Positions 1 through 14,650 of a DNA stretch of 64,000 nucleotides are shown here, piece after piece. The number at the start of each line of letters is the position of its first letter. Position 1 is the first letter of the stretch. The DNA is taken from assembly GCA_963457665.1 (NCBI GenBank), contig OY735209.1, forward strand, positions 63,775,116 through 63,839,115, read 5' to 3'. The notes beneath the pieces are model-generated. The model saw nothing but the letters and a program-made list of their open reading frames with translations, was not told where the DNA came from and searched no databases. Made by a program: the position numbers and the translations under genes. This DNA is from Thysanoteuthis rhombus. Taxonomy: Eukaryota > Mollusca > Cephalopoda > Oegopsida > Thysanoteuthidae.

Positions 1-985
1 AAACAAACCTGAAGTAGAAAGGGAGTTTACTGCACAAGTATCTGAAAAAAAACTGAAAAGTTCAAACAAGATGGAATAATTGTGCAAAGAACATCTGAAA
101 TGATGACCTGAATTAGTGCTACCCGGGGTTAATCTATAAGAACCAACTTATGATAGCAAGGGAAATACAAACATCGTCCAAAACGTGATTGTAACAATAT
201 ATTGTCAGAAAGATCTTTGAAATATCATTACTGATCTTGAGATTACAGATGGTATTTTGAACAAAACAAATGATATTAGTAGTCTCAACCAGTCTTGGAA
301 TGATTTTAGCTCATCTCAAAATTACAGAGTGTTTCTTAAACAGAAATAATGGCATCGATAGTCCGGAGAACTTTTGAAATGATGATAATCTTTCTCGCAA
401 TTACAGAAAGTTACTTGAACAAAGATAATGACATCAATAGTTCAGATTTCTATTGGAATTATAACTGCACATCTCAGATAACGGATTCTGGCAATAAAAG
501 AAAAAAAGAAAAGAAGAAGTAAGTAGAGATCACAAAGACCGACGAAGTCATTTTTTCTAGAAAACAACAAAAAAAAATATATAGTTTGGGAGAAGCTCAA
601 AATTAGAAATGCTGAGAATGAATTGGTCGGATGGTCTTGATCGATACAACAAAGATAGAGATATTTGTCTTATGGATTCGAAAAACAAATTCTCAAATAT
701 TATAATGTATAATTGGTTCAAGTTGAGTTTATACGGAGCGCACATTTTCTCAGATTTTTCCTTGTCTAGACTGCCGAATGTTTTGTACATCATTCAAAAT
801 CTGACATATATAAAACCGTATTAGCCGAACACGTTCACCAAGGAAAAGTGGTAGGTGTTTAATGCTTAAGCTGACAAGAAGATATAAACCACACAAAATA
901 ATAAGTTTCAATCTCCCTACCATGTGAAACAATTATTTCAAAATACATTTGATTCTGTTCTTTTTAAAGCCATCAATATAAATTG
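1..985 (+). repeat. Dispersed repeat copy A: 79-bp tandem array plus conserved body
   Basis: At least three degenerate units start at 260, 339 and 418, an exact 79-bp period; a weaker unit precedes them from about 181. Each unit starts with an AACARA-like motif and has an ATTACAGA motif near its end. A non-tandem body of about 500 bp follows and is collinear with 21820-22420. The segment 777-835 is identical over 59 nt to 22219-22277 and contains TATATAAAA. Short frames in the body (609-824) are not conserved between copies, so I do not call a protein. The left boundary may lie outside the window. The family is not one I recognise. Confidence 0.8.
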
Positions 986-1584
986 GAAGAGACACTTGTT
1001 TATTTTGATTTGAGGTTATGAAAGATAAGCCATAATTAGACCTAGAAAAAAACAGTAAGAATTTTGGAAAGCTAATTATTTTTACATATATTTCCGATTA
1101 CGCATTTTGTTGACTGGTATTGCGATTATATCGGTTTTACATGTTATTTATTGAACTTGTGTTGTCCTCGTTGTCAGTATATTATTTGAAAACGATCTGT
1201 TGACGCTGCCAGTCACAGAAAGATGCAACATGAAATCAGTACATAAAAATCATTACTTTCCTCAATTTTGTTAAATCATATGAATTACAGATTGTTGAGG
1301 ACAACATTCAACCAATCTTGTAAATTTAGCTCTTTCTATCCATTTTCTTAAATACGGGATTCGCTGTAAAATCCTGCAAATTGAATAACAAAAAAAAAAA
1401 CACGTTTAAATTGGCAATCCTGTTCTCTTTAAATAAATCTAAATTTCGTAATCGCTGAATGCACAATTTTGAAAAGGATAGGACAAGTGAATTGGCAACA
1501 TATGGATGGATGGATTAGGTAGTAAATATTGATATAGTAGACGTATGGATTTATCAGTGTAGATGAATATATTACACGCAACAC

Positions 1585-1585
<1 letters not shown>
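986..1585. other. AT-rich stretch, nothing recognised
   Basis: No coding motif, tandem repeat or RNA signature is visible here; the frames that overlap its right edge are microsatellite translation. Confidence 0.6.
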
Positions 1586-1663
<78 letters not shown>

Positions 1664-1695
1664 GACACACACACACACTCACACTATACACGTAT

Positions 1696-1726
<31 letters not shown>

Positions 1727-1732
1727 TATATG

Positions 1733-1805
<73 letters not shown>
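1586..1805. repeat. Compound microsatellite (TA)n-(GA)n-(CAGA)n-(CA)n-(TA)n
   Basis: Uninterrupted dinucleotide and tetranucleotide runs follow one another, ending in a long pure (TA)n tract. All open frames across it are repeat translation. Confidence 0.98.
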
Positions 1806-1808
<3 letters not shown>

Positions 1809-2067
1809 GACAACAGGCTGCATTTTCCTGGAATAGGACACTTGAAATCTACTACTTAGTGTCTCTGCCATTATTCATGCCATTTTTTTCGACCATAGGA
1901 TACAAACTACTGGTTCAAAAGAGTCGGCTAGGTAAGTCACAACTTGACCTGAAAATCCATGGCTCAGACTGGAGTGCTTTTCTGAACATAGGTCCCCCCA
2001 TTCATGGTTCAACTGCTGAGGTAAAACTTTCCAATAAATCCTTTTCCGCAGAGCCAAGCCATTACAT
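1806..2067. other. Short non-repeat island between microsatellites
   Basis: About 260 bp of ordinary composition is flanked by (TA)n on the left and (TG)n on the right. It is open on the plus strand, but the product is not recognised. It may be a fragment of a dispersed repeat that carries microsatellite ends. Confidence 0.3.
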
Positions 2068-2099
2068 GTGTGTATGTGTGTGTGTGTGTGTGTGTGTGT
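2068..2099. repeat. (TG)n microsatellite
   Basis: Near-pure TG run. Confidence 0.97.
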
Positions 2100-2275
2100 A
2101 GTTGTTTGCCTTTCTCAATATTTGTGTGTGTATATACGAGATATAACTTCATTAAGTATGTGTATACCGATACGATTACGTAAGAAAGGGAGCATAAAAG
2201 ATCTTAACAACGATACTTCAATACATCCATTCAACCACATCTACAAAACTTCTACTAAAGTGAATATCAACTGAT

Positions 2276-2790
2276 TCATCGAAATACTGGATGAAAATCA
2301 ACCACAACAGCAGGCAAGATTCAGAATAACACTCACTCAACCACTGACCTTCTGTAAACTGTAAATCAACGCGGTAGCATTGGTCGACTTTGAGAGGACT
2401 TCCGATTCAGTGGAAATTATTGAAAACATTGATGTTATCATACAACTAGGCGTAACCTTTGTATATGAAAGAGTCTTGCCACATGAATACCAGAATATCA
2501 GTTGATTTATAGGGCTACATAAAGAGTTTGAATCCTTTAAGCTCGAAAAGGTAGTAAGACATAGAAACATAAGTTCACTCAAAGTCTTCACAGCCTGCTT
2601 CATGATGATCTTCCGAAACCTGAACTTGGAAAATAAAGAAATCAGAATAGACGGTGAATGCCTTAGTAACCTAAGATTTGCTGGCGAAATCACCTTTTTA
2701 ACCTTTACGACCTCCAAGTAATGCTGGAAGAAAAGTGAAGTGAGCAAGAAACCTGGACTCTACATAAATCTCAGTTGAACAGACAGGGTG
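2276..2790 (+). pseudogene. RTE-type LINE reverse transcriptase relic (copy A)
   Basis: Reading the plus strand across several frames gives successive reverse-transcriptase landmarks of the RTE/BovB-like group. First comes LDENQPQQQARFR (about 2287-2325), matching the usual LxExQxGFR region. Then comes ALVDFERTSDSV (about 2377-2412), matching FVDxxKAFDSV with its catalytic Asp. Last is IDGECLSNLRFAGEI (about 2647-2692), matching the DGxxLxNLRFADDI catalytic box, in which the usual FADD is changed to FAGE. Stops and frame changes separate the blocks, and the catalytic pair is lost. Neither the endonuclease domain nor the 3' end is present. An intact element copies its own RNA into DNA at a nicked target; this one cannot. 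Confidence 0.85.
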
Positions 2791-3464
2791 TATAACACAC
2801 TTGTTTGAACGCAAACATACAAATCCAAATCGAAAACGCAAACTTGAAAAATGTAGACTACATCTATAGTCAGCAACGTGATGTGAAGAAGCAAGCAAAG
2901 AATAAAAGTTAGATGGGGAGCCTTCGGTAGAGCAAGCTAATCTTTCAAGAATGATAAAATTTCATTATCTAAAAAAAAACAAACAAAATCAACAACCAAT
3001 GCATCCTCCTGATAGTCACCTAAGGAGTCCAAAAATCGACCCCTAAACAGGGGCTCATCATCACATGGAGAGATCACAACGAGGAAAAATGGGCTTTCTT
3101 TAAGGTTTCCGTATTTTTTGAAATTGAAACCAAGTCCGAAGTAATTCATAGTGAATAAGTTAATACCAAACCAATAAAAAAAAAGCAGTTTCAATCCATT
3201 TTTACGCTTCCAAGGTTCGACATCATGGTCGTTAACTTTTGACGAGACAGAAAAATTTCAAGAATCACGAATGTCTGTGGAACTATAGTTTAGAACATGC
3301 CCTAGTGAAATATATAGAGGATAGAATAATTTTCTTGGGCTGATACGCAATTTTCAGCAAGGAAATTTCCTTAGGCAAATTAAAGCAATTTCCAATTACT
3401 ATAAGACACAGATTCTATAAAAGGCAGATTTAACTTTTTTACGTGATTATGCGCTTATTTTCAG

Positions 3465-3465
<1 letters not shown>
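2791..3465. other. AT-rich stretch, nothing recognised
   Basis: Contains short frames on the minus strand (2937-3194) without family motifs. It may hold decayed continuation of the LINE relic to its left, but I cannot align it. Confidence 0.5.
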
Positions 3466-3535
<70 letters not shown>

Positions 3536-3536
3536 C
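3466..3536. repeat. (TA)n-(TG)n microsatellite
   Basis: Pure TA run passing into TG. Confidence 0.98.
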
Positions 3537-3959
3537 GTATCGTAACCGTGCGTGTTCAAACAAATTCTGTCCTGAGAGTATTTTATCTTCCTAAGAAAAT
3601 TTATCATTTACTGACCATTGACAATCCCTTTTTTCTTATAAATGCATTGAAATCACATATTGAAAATAGCCTAACAAAATCTCGATACGATGTTTCACCA
3701 TAAAACCCTGTGCAAGACGTGGAGAACGGGCAATTTCGGCCATTGTGAGATAAGCAGTCATACAATACAAAATATTTGGGGGTTAGGGTTAGTGTTTCTT
3801 GCAGCCGACCAAACAACTTCACCGGAAAATATACCACATATGCAAAGTAATGTCTACCCTGATTGGTCGATGTGTCTAATCAAAACCGCACGAAAAACTC
3901 TCAAGATATTCAGAATGACTGGATACTCTCTGGACAGATCATAGAACGTCATACACATA

Positions 3960-3962
<3 letters not shown>
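3537..3962. other. No recognised gene
   Basis: Two overlapping opposite frames of about 80 codons, neither with a known motif. A short GGGTTAGGGTTAG motif near 3780 resembles two telomeric units and may be chance. Confidence 0.4.
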
Positions 3963-3996
<34 letters not shown>

Positions 3997-4002
3997 ACAC
4001 AT
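3963..4002. repeat. (CA)n microsatellite
   Basis: AC run with one T interruption. Confidence 0.97.
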
Positions 4003-4460
4003 TCAAGTATATAGTAAGACATCAAATTAGCATGTCATGTTTGTAGGAGAGTGAGAAATAGTACATGATGTGCTATTCCTTGCCATCTGCGGGGTACAGG
4101 CATCAGGGGTGGGGCTCAATAATTCGCTCAAACAGCGAATAATCCTTGCTGACCGCCACCGAACCTTTTTTGCCTCCCCGACCATTATCAGATTACATAT
4201 TCCGGATGTTCTTATCAACACATGTCAAATGTTCATCAGATATAGCTTTATTGGAGAATATGGCACTACTTTGATTACTGAAACAGCCAATGGAAAAACC
4301 GAGAATTGCAAGGGTTTACTCATTTCTTATATTATATTAGATAAGGCTACTGTCAGGATTCATGTAATATCGCAAGTCATGTTATATACAAATGCTTTCA
4401 CTATATAAATTCATTGTAAATAAGGACAAAAGGTATTACCAGTGTCCAGATATATATTAA
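4003..4460. other. Unassigned open frame region
   Basis: A plus-strand frame of 112 codons (4070-4408) covers most of it, with an overlapping opposite frame. I see no domain, signal peptide or motif. Background AT-rich DNA rarely stays open this long, but neither strand shows coding bias I can trust. Confidence 0.3.
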
Positions 4461-4641
4461 AGCTTTACCGGAACGATAGAATAACAAAAACAATCTTCAC
4501 CAAAGTCAGGTTGGCCGTGGTCTGGTGATTCCAGCCTTACCCAAACGATAAAATAATAAAACAATCCTCACAAATTCAGGTTGGCAGTGGTCAGGTGTTG
4601 ATTCAAGCCTTACCGGAATTCTAGAATAACAAAAATTATCC
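4461..4641. repeat. 72-73-bp minisatellite, about 2.5 copies
   Basis: Units begin with AGCYTTACC at 4461, 4533 and 4606, giving periods of 72 and 73 bp. Each contains an AATAACAAAA-like block and CAGGTTGGC followed by GTGGTC. The third unit is truncated. Confidence 0.9.
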
Positions 4642-4686
4642 TACATCTATAAAATTATCATTTCCCTACGGTAATTTGAAATCATG

Positions 4687-4708
4687 ACCAGCCAATTGGT
4701 TGGCTGGT
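4687..4708. repeat. Short perfect hairpin
   Basis: Arms ACCAGCCAA and TTGGCTGGT pair over 9 bp around a 4-base TTGG loop. Confidence 0.8.
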
Positions 4709-4903
4709 GTTTTAATGACGTACGCAGACTGACAGGTTTTCCATCCCTACGGAATTTATCTTACAAAGACGCAATTTCACTCTATTAAACAAATATGTTT
4801 ATACTAGAAAATCCGTATCGAATCACCGTAGCTTCACAAATTGCCTGTCCGACCGACCATCCAGATTCGCTACGGATTAATCTCTGTTCACTTGTGAGTA
4901 TGC

Positions 4904-4914
4904 ATGTGTGTGTA

Positions 4915-4951
<37 letters not shown>
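4904..4951. repeat. (TG)n microsatellite
   Basis: TG run with minor interruptions at its left side. Confidence 0.97.
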
Positions 4952-6830
<1,879 letters not shown>

Positions 6831-7150
6831 GCCAAGGGTGACTGATATTAATAAGAGGGCCCTGGTGTTAAAAATGGTTTAAAAGAGGAATATTAATCTT
6901 CAAAATGTTGGAGAAAAAAGGAAAAGAAAATTTAAGGAAAAGATTTAAATAAAAGATGTTGGACATAACAGTTCCAACAGTTGGGAAAAAAATCTTCTTC
7001 CCAGATTTGGAACCCTTGAAGTGAACGCCCCCTAGATTTTGATCTTTGAAAGTTTAAAAATTCCCTTTTAATTTGGCCCCTAAAATTGGGAAAAATGTGG
7101 AAAAATTCAACTGTACATTTTGATCCCTAAATTGAATTAAAAAAAAAATG
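6831..7150. repeat. Degenerate A/T-run repeat related to 12570-13010
   Basis: A run of units built around TTTGATCTTTGAAAGT- and AATTTGGCCCC-like motifs, rich in poly-A and poly-T. The same motif occurs on the opposite strand at 12960-13000. Unit length is irregular. Confidence 0.4.
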
Positions 7151-7871
<721 letters not shown>

Positions 7872-7878
7872 AATAAAT

Positions 7879-7943
7879 AGATAACCAGCTAGCTAGAATC
7901 ACTTGAACACTGAAAAAACCTATGTTGACAGTTTTGGTTGACG

Positions 7944-7948
<5 letters not shown>
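7879..7948. repeat. Dispersed repeat flanked by (TA)n, copy 1
   Basis: Shares ATAACCAG, then ACTGAARAAACCT, then GACAGTTTTRGTYGACG with 51131-51215, in the same order and orientation. It sits directly between two (TA)n tracts. Confidence 0.6.
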
Positions 7949-7993
<45 letters not shown>

Positions 7994-7999
7994 TATATA
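7949..7999. repeat. (TA)n microsatellite
   Basis: TA run with one C interruption. Confidence 0.98.
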
Positions 8000-8615
8000 A
8001 GTCTTATATCAAATCATGCCCAATTGCATATACGTCAGAAGTTCCCAAAAGGGGTTCAATAAACATCTTGAAATCGAAAAGAGCTCACCGTAATGCGCTT
8101 ATTCGCAATATGTGTACGGCAGCATCCTGGGGCGCCGTGAGATATTTGAAAAATTTGATAAATCTATTCAATGAATTAAAACTGATAAATGGTGATGTGA
8201 CCAATCTATGAATTCTAATTAAGTGTTTAAATCGGAAAAAAAACAAGTTTATGATATACGACTTCGTTAGCATAAATGAAACAGTTAATCTAAAACGAGT
8301 ACTTCTTAAGTCGTATTTCTTATCTTCGAAATTGCTATTAAACATAATTAAGCATTGATAAGTGTGAAAGAGAAGGCATAGCACAAACTTGAAAGCTGAT
8401 GGGGAGTGATGGAAATATTGGAAATCGGACGGTAGTTAGAGGAGTTCAGCTTTTGTTCATTCAGTATTTTCTGACACGGACACCAAGAAAAAACACTCTT
8501 TATACAATGAAGACGCCGTTATTCTGAAATGGTTTCGAGAAATTAGAAATGTATAACATTATTGGTGTTCTTGATAGCTTACAGTCTTTTTCCTGTACGT
8601 TTCAATGGCTGATAT
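8000..8615. other. No recognised gene
   Basis: AT-rich, with a 99-codon minus-strand frame (8085-8384) of hydrophobic and Phe-rich composition typical of AT-rich background. A GGGGCGCC motif at about 8129 resembles part of a retroelement primer-binding site but lacks context. Confidence 0.4.
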
Positions 8616-8950
8616 CAGTGCTTCTCAAACATTTGTTGAAAGTTAACCCCTTGACTGCATATATTCCATTAGCATCCTCCTTGAGTTAAAGGTAAAGCAC
8701 CCTGTCTCTTAAGGAAAAACATCAAATCGAGTATGAAGGCTGATGACGAAGTCGCGGTTCCAGTTGCAAGTCAGGTTAGTTAACCTTGCAAATCTTGAGT
8801 CCGTTCGAGACAAGGACTTTACAACTGCAATGTTTTATGACCATCCCCTTTGCAGGAAGAATCACCCAGCTTAGACTGTACTTAATTAGCAGTTGAGTGC
8901 AATGGGACATTTTTCCCAGGGGAAAGTTTCCACTCTCTTTGTTCCTTTGA

Positions 8951-9013
8951 GTGAATCAAACCCAGGATCTTCTGCATATGACGCTGGCATACTAACCATT
9001 ACACTATAGTCCT
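8951..9013 (-). repeat. tRNA-derived SINE head
   Basis: On the minus strand an A-box-like segment TATAGTGTAATGGTTAGTAT is followed about 30 nt later by a B-box-like GGGTTTGATTCAC. Spacing and order fit an internal RNA polymerase III promoter of tRNA type, closest in look to Asp or Glu tRNA. The sequence does not fold into a full cloverleaf, so a SINE head is likelier than a tRNA gene. Its body would extend left toward about 8640. Confidence 0.6.
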
Positions 9014-9156
9014 ACTTTAAACTTTGTTGAAATGATTCATTGAAAGTTAGATTCTAATATTCTTTTAAACGTAATTGTACAGGAATACCCAAGATTAATA
9101 CTTCATGTGGAGGATGGGTCTTATGTGATAAGACTAATATTTCAAAGGGTACTACG

Positions 9157-11432
<2,276 letters not shown>

Positions 11433-11861
11433 TTAGTTTGACACAAGACCACAGTAGACATGCTGAAAGTGGAAGTCACTCAAACGGTAGGTACTAAATG
11501 CGAATTGACTGAATGTAGATTCACTCCTGAAGTGGACTCGTTGAACTGACCACAAACATCCCTTATTAAACAGGCCGATTCTCCGAAGGCATTCTACAGT
11601 CAGATGATGTCGGTGTTTTCGGCCCTCTATCTGACAGATACAGCGAGGCGTTACCGGTGACAAATTGTAGCTCACTCTCCTGTATATGCCAGACACAAGG
11701 TAAGAATCGACGTGTGCAGGCATGAAATGCACTGTGCACTGAACAGAGGTTTGTATGTTCTGTTGTCTTGCATTATTGTTTCTCCTGATAACCTGTATTG
11801 CAGTGGTCGTTAACCCTTTTCGAGGCTCTCCCGCTCCAAGATTTTGAAAACCTTCTCTCAC
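11433..11861 (-). other. Unassigned 142-codon open frame
   Basis: One of the longest frames not made of simple repeat. The translation has several Cys and His residues but no zinc-finger spacing, signal peptide or membrane segment. The surrounding composition is slightly richer in GC than the flanks. It could be an exon, an old transposon piece or chance; no splice or promoter context supports an exon. Confidence 0.2.
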
Positions 11862-12430
11862 ACCCGAATTTTATTGCTAAAATAATAAATTTGATAAAAA
11901 TATCGAAATTTAAAAACGTAATGATAAGACCTGTAAATAATGAAAAGTTAGAATTCATTATAATGTGTTGGGAGTTGTTGCTTTTTTTTTCTATCAACTA
12001 AATTGATATTCAAATTATGTGGTATTTTAGTGTTGAGAGCAATCAAAACGAGTTTATTTGCGACCGTATTATTAAAACCAACATGATATCCTTAGGTGGC
12101 ACTTGGGCGTGTTTGCGCTCCATGTTAAGAACCATTACTGTAGGGTGACGGCACAACTGCCAAACAAACAAAACAGTTTTGACATAAAACATGAGGGGAG
12201 AATAACAGAAAGAAAAAAATCACCCAAAGATTGGAGAAAATCAACGGCAGATTTTTTGTTAAGCAGAGTGGGAATAAGAGATTAATCCCCCTGTATAAAT
12301 ATAGAATATTATCTGTAATGTACTAGAAACATGGAAACCTTATTGCATATACTCAAATATACGATCGAATGTACAGCGTATGTATGTTCCTACTTGTCAA
12401 AAAAATGTCATCTTATAATTCGCAAAAACA
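11862..12430. other. No recognised gene
   Basis: AT-rich with short unassigned frames only. Confidence 0.5.
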
Positions 12431-12495
12431 TCTGTCTGTCCGTCTGTCTGTCAGTCTGCCTGCCTATATGTATGTATGTATGTATGTATGCATGT
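12431..12495. repeat. (CTGT)n-(ATGT)n microsatellite
   Basis: CTGT/CTGC-type tetranucleotide units pass into a clean ATGT run. Confidence 0.9.
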
Positions 12496-12569
12496 AATTT
12501 CATGCCTAGCACAAAAAACTGCTTGATATAAATTTATAAAATTTTCTATTGGTGCAGATTTAATCCCTG

Positions 12570-13010
12570 GGTAGTTTTTTTCTTTAGCTAATTCGATCTT
12601 TTTAACTCCTCCCTCAATATGTTTCTGGGTGTTTTAAATAGGAAGTGGGGTATTTATATGATCATTCATCAATGGTAAAATATATTTTTGATGACATAAT
12701 AAGAGAATTTTCGGGGATCAAGGAGCGTTGTTTATTGAGATAGAAGCAAAAACTTTTCTTCAAAGTCAAAATTGGAGAATATCTTTTCTCCTCTTTTTGA
12801 GATTTTTTTTCCTCTTCGAAGGGCCCGAATGGAGGGGTATCCTTTTCTCATTTTTCGGGGTTGAAATCCATGATTTAAAAAAAAAATTCTAAATATGAAA
12901 ATGTGGTGACGTTTTCTTTTCAGTTTTAAGCGTCAAAATTGAAGTGGGAGATCTTTTCACTTTTAAAGATCAAAATCTTGCAATATCTCTTTTTGGCAGC
13001 AAGTTATGGT
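12570..13010. repeat. Degenerate repeat related to 6831-7150, opposite orientation
   Basis: Repeated TCAAAATTG, GAGATCTTTTC and TTTTTGAG motifs at irregular spacing. The reverse complement carries the TTTTGATCTTT motif seen near 7050. Confidence 0.4.
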
Positions 13011-13194
13011 AGATATTTAGTCAAGACATTTTAACTTTAAATCTCTAAAAACCAGGCCACCCAAGCAATGATTCTATTTTTTTCCGAATACTCATGACTT
13101 GGACTGAATGAATTATTGAATATCAAGAAAGACTGACGGTAAATGCGTAAATGCAAAATGGAAGTGAATAAGATATTTTTTCACTTATGTTATG

Positions 13195-14650
13195 GTTTCA
13201 TCACCATCAGTCCACTAGTGTCAGTTGTTGGACAAAAATCTTCCCGAAGATTTGCCAGACGTCTCCATCATAGGCATCGTGGAGCCAATATTCCTTGAAT
13301 TTATCTCCTTCGTTACACCATCGCACTTTCAGTTGTCCATAGCCTTGCACCTAATCTCTTGGGACCCACCCCGTGGGACGTGATGTCCATCAGTTGTCTG
13401 CATTCTCGCAGTTGAGTTTTCTAACAGTTTTCATGATGTTTTGTACACCTGTCTTTTTTATGATTTACTGTCTGATGATCTCTCGACCTGACGTCAGGCA
13501 TGATTTTTTCATGTTCATCTAGTAAAGTTTTCAGTTTGAGTGTCAGTCCTTTAGTTACGCTCCCTCCCTATTTCAACTCCATTGGTTGTACACCCTTTTT
13601 AAGGATTAATGGGATTTCCTTTTTCTTGAAAGTGTAGTTCGTTCCTCCAAAAACTTGACAATTGGTAATTCTTTAATTCTTTGCTCTATTCATCTTTCTT
13701 TTGATTTCCTAGGCATGTGTAGTGGTATACTCTCTTCAGCTCTGCATTTTCGATTTCAATCGTTCTATGTTTATCCTAAATATGTTTGATGAACTTAATA
13801 TTTGTTTTGCTGATGGCCATGTGGAAGTCAACTTCTTTGCTTCATTTAGTTTTTCCTACATTATTAGGAGATGGAGTTTTGCAGCAAAGACGACGATGTT
13901 GTCAGCAAATCTGAGGTTACTTGAATATTCTTTGTCTGCCCTGATTTCTTTGTGTTCCCATCCTAAGTTTTGGAAGATCATTTCTAAGTAGGCTAAAACA
14001 AGTTTGGGTGGGCTGATATCATCTCGTCTTACTCTTTTTTCTAATCAAAAGGGATTGGAGTCTTTATGTAGCCTGGTGGGGGATTTGATGTGTCAGGAGA
14101 TACCTTGCAGTACCCTGACATGTACAGGGTCTACACCTGATCGTATCTTTGAGTCATTGACTTTGGGGATATTCACTGAATCAGAGGCCTTTTTAAAGTA
14201 AGCAAATGCTCAACAAGTGGTGTTCTATATTCTGCTGCTTTCTCTTCAAGTTGGTTTACTGAATAAAGATGATCAATGGTTGAATACCTTTTCCTTAAGC
14301 AAGCTAATTTTTGTCGTTGGTTTTCATTTAGCGTTTTGCTGATTTGATTGATGAACACTATGCTAAAGAGTTCATTGATGCAATTAAAAAAGGTTATTGG
14401 CTTATAATTGTTGCGTCTTGGGGTTTTCTTTTGTAAAATAGAATTATGATCAAAGTATTTCACTCTTCTTGGACTTCGAGGCATAAGTAGAAAAAATGAG
14501 GTTCTTTCGTGATGATTTTTCCATCTTTTTTATGTTGGTCGACGGTGATGTTATCTTGTCCATGGGCCTTTCCTTTCTTTGTTTATTCGATATCTTGTTT
14601 CACTTTTTGTACAGTTACTCTTGGGAAGTCTTCAAAATGACTACTCTACT
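13195..14650 (-). pseudogene. RTE-type LINE relic, reverse transcriptase to 3' end (copy B)
   Basis: Read right to left on the minus strand, the expected order appears. A VKQDIE...KKGKAHGQDNIT block (about 14500-14610) matches the KxGKAPGxDxI region. YKPITFFNCINELF (about 14360-14400) matches the NYRPISLLNxxxKLF region, and RKRYSTIDHL follows. NLRFADNIVVFAA (about 13885-13920) is the catalytic FADD box with one Asp replaced by Asn. Further down come a decayed connector and, at about 13229-13255, a FCPTTDT block typical of the element's C-terminal end. A TGATGGTGATGA tail then closes the copy. Multiple stops and frameshifts make it inactive. This is the most complete RTE copy in the window; the endonuclease domain is not seen. 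Confidence 0.85.

Noticed and set aside
609..824. 71-codon plus frame in dispersed copy A
   Set aside because: The matching frame in copy B is broken by indels, so the conserved signal is nucleotide, not protein.
3778..3796. GGGTTAGGGTTAG as a second interstitial telomere block
   Set aside because: Only about two units; easily chance in this composition.
8120..8140. GGGGCGCC motif resembling a primer-binding site
   Set aside because: Too short alone; no LTR-like flank or coding region nearby.
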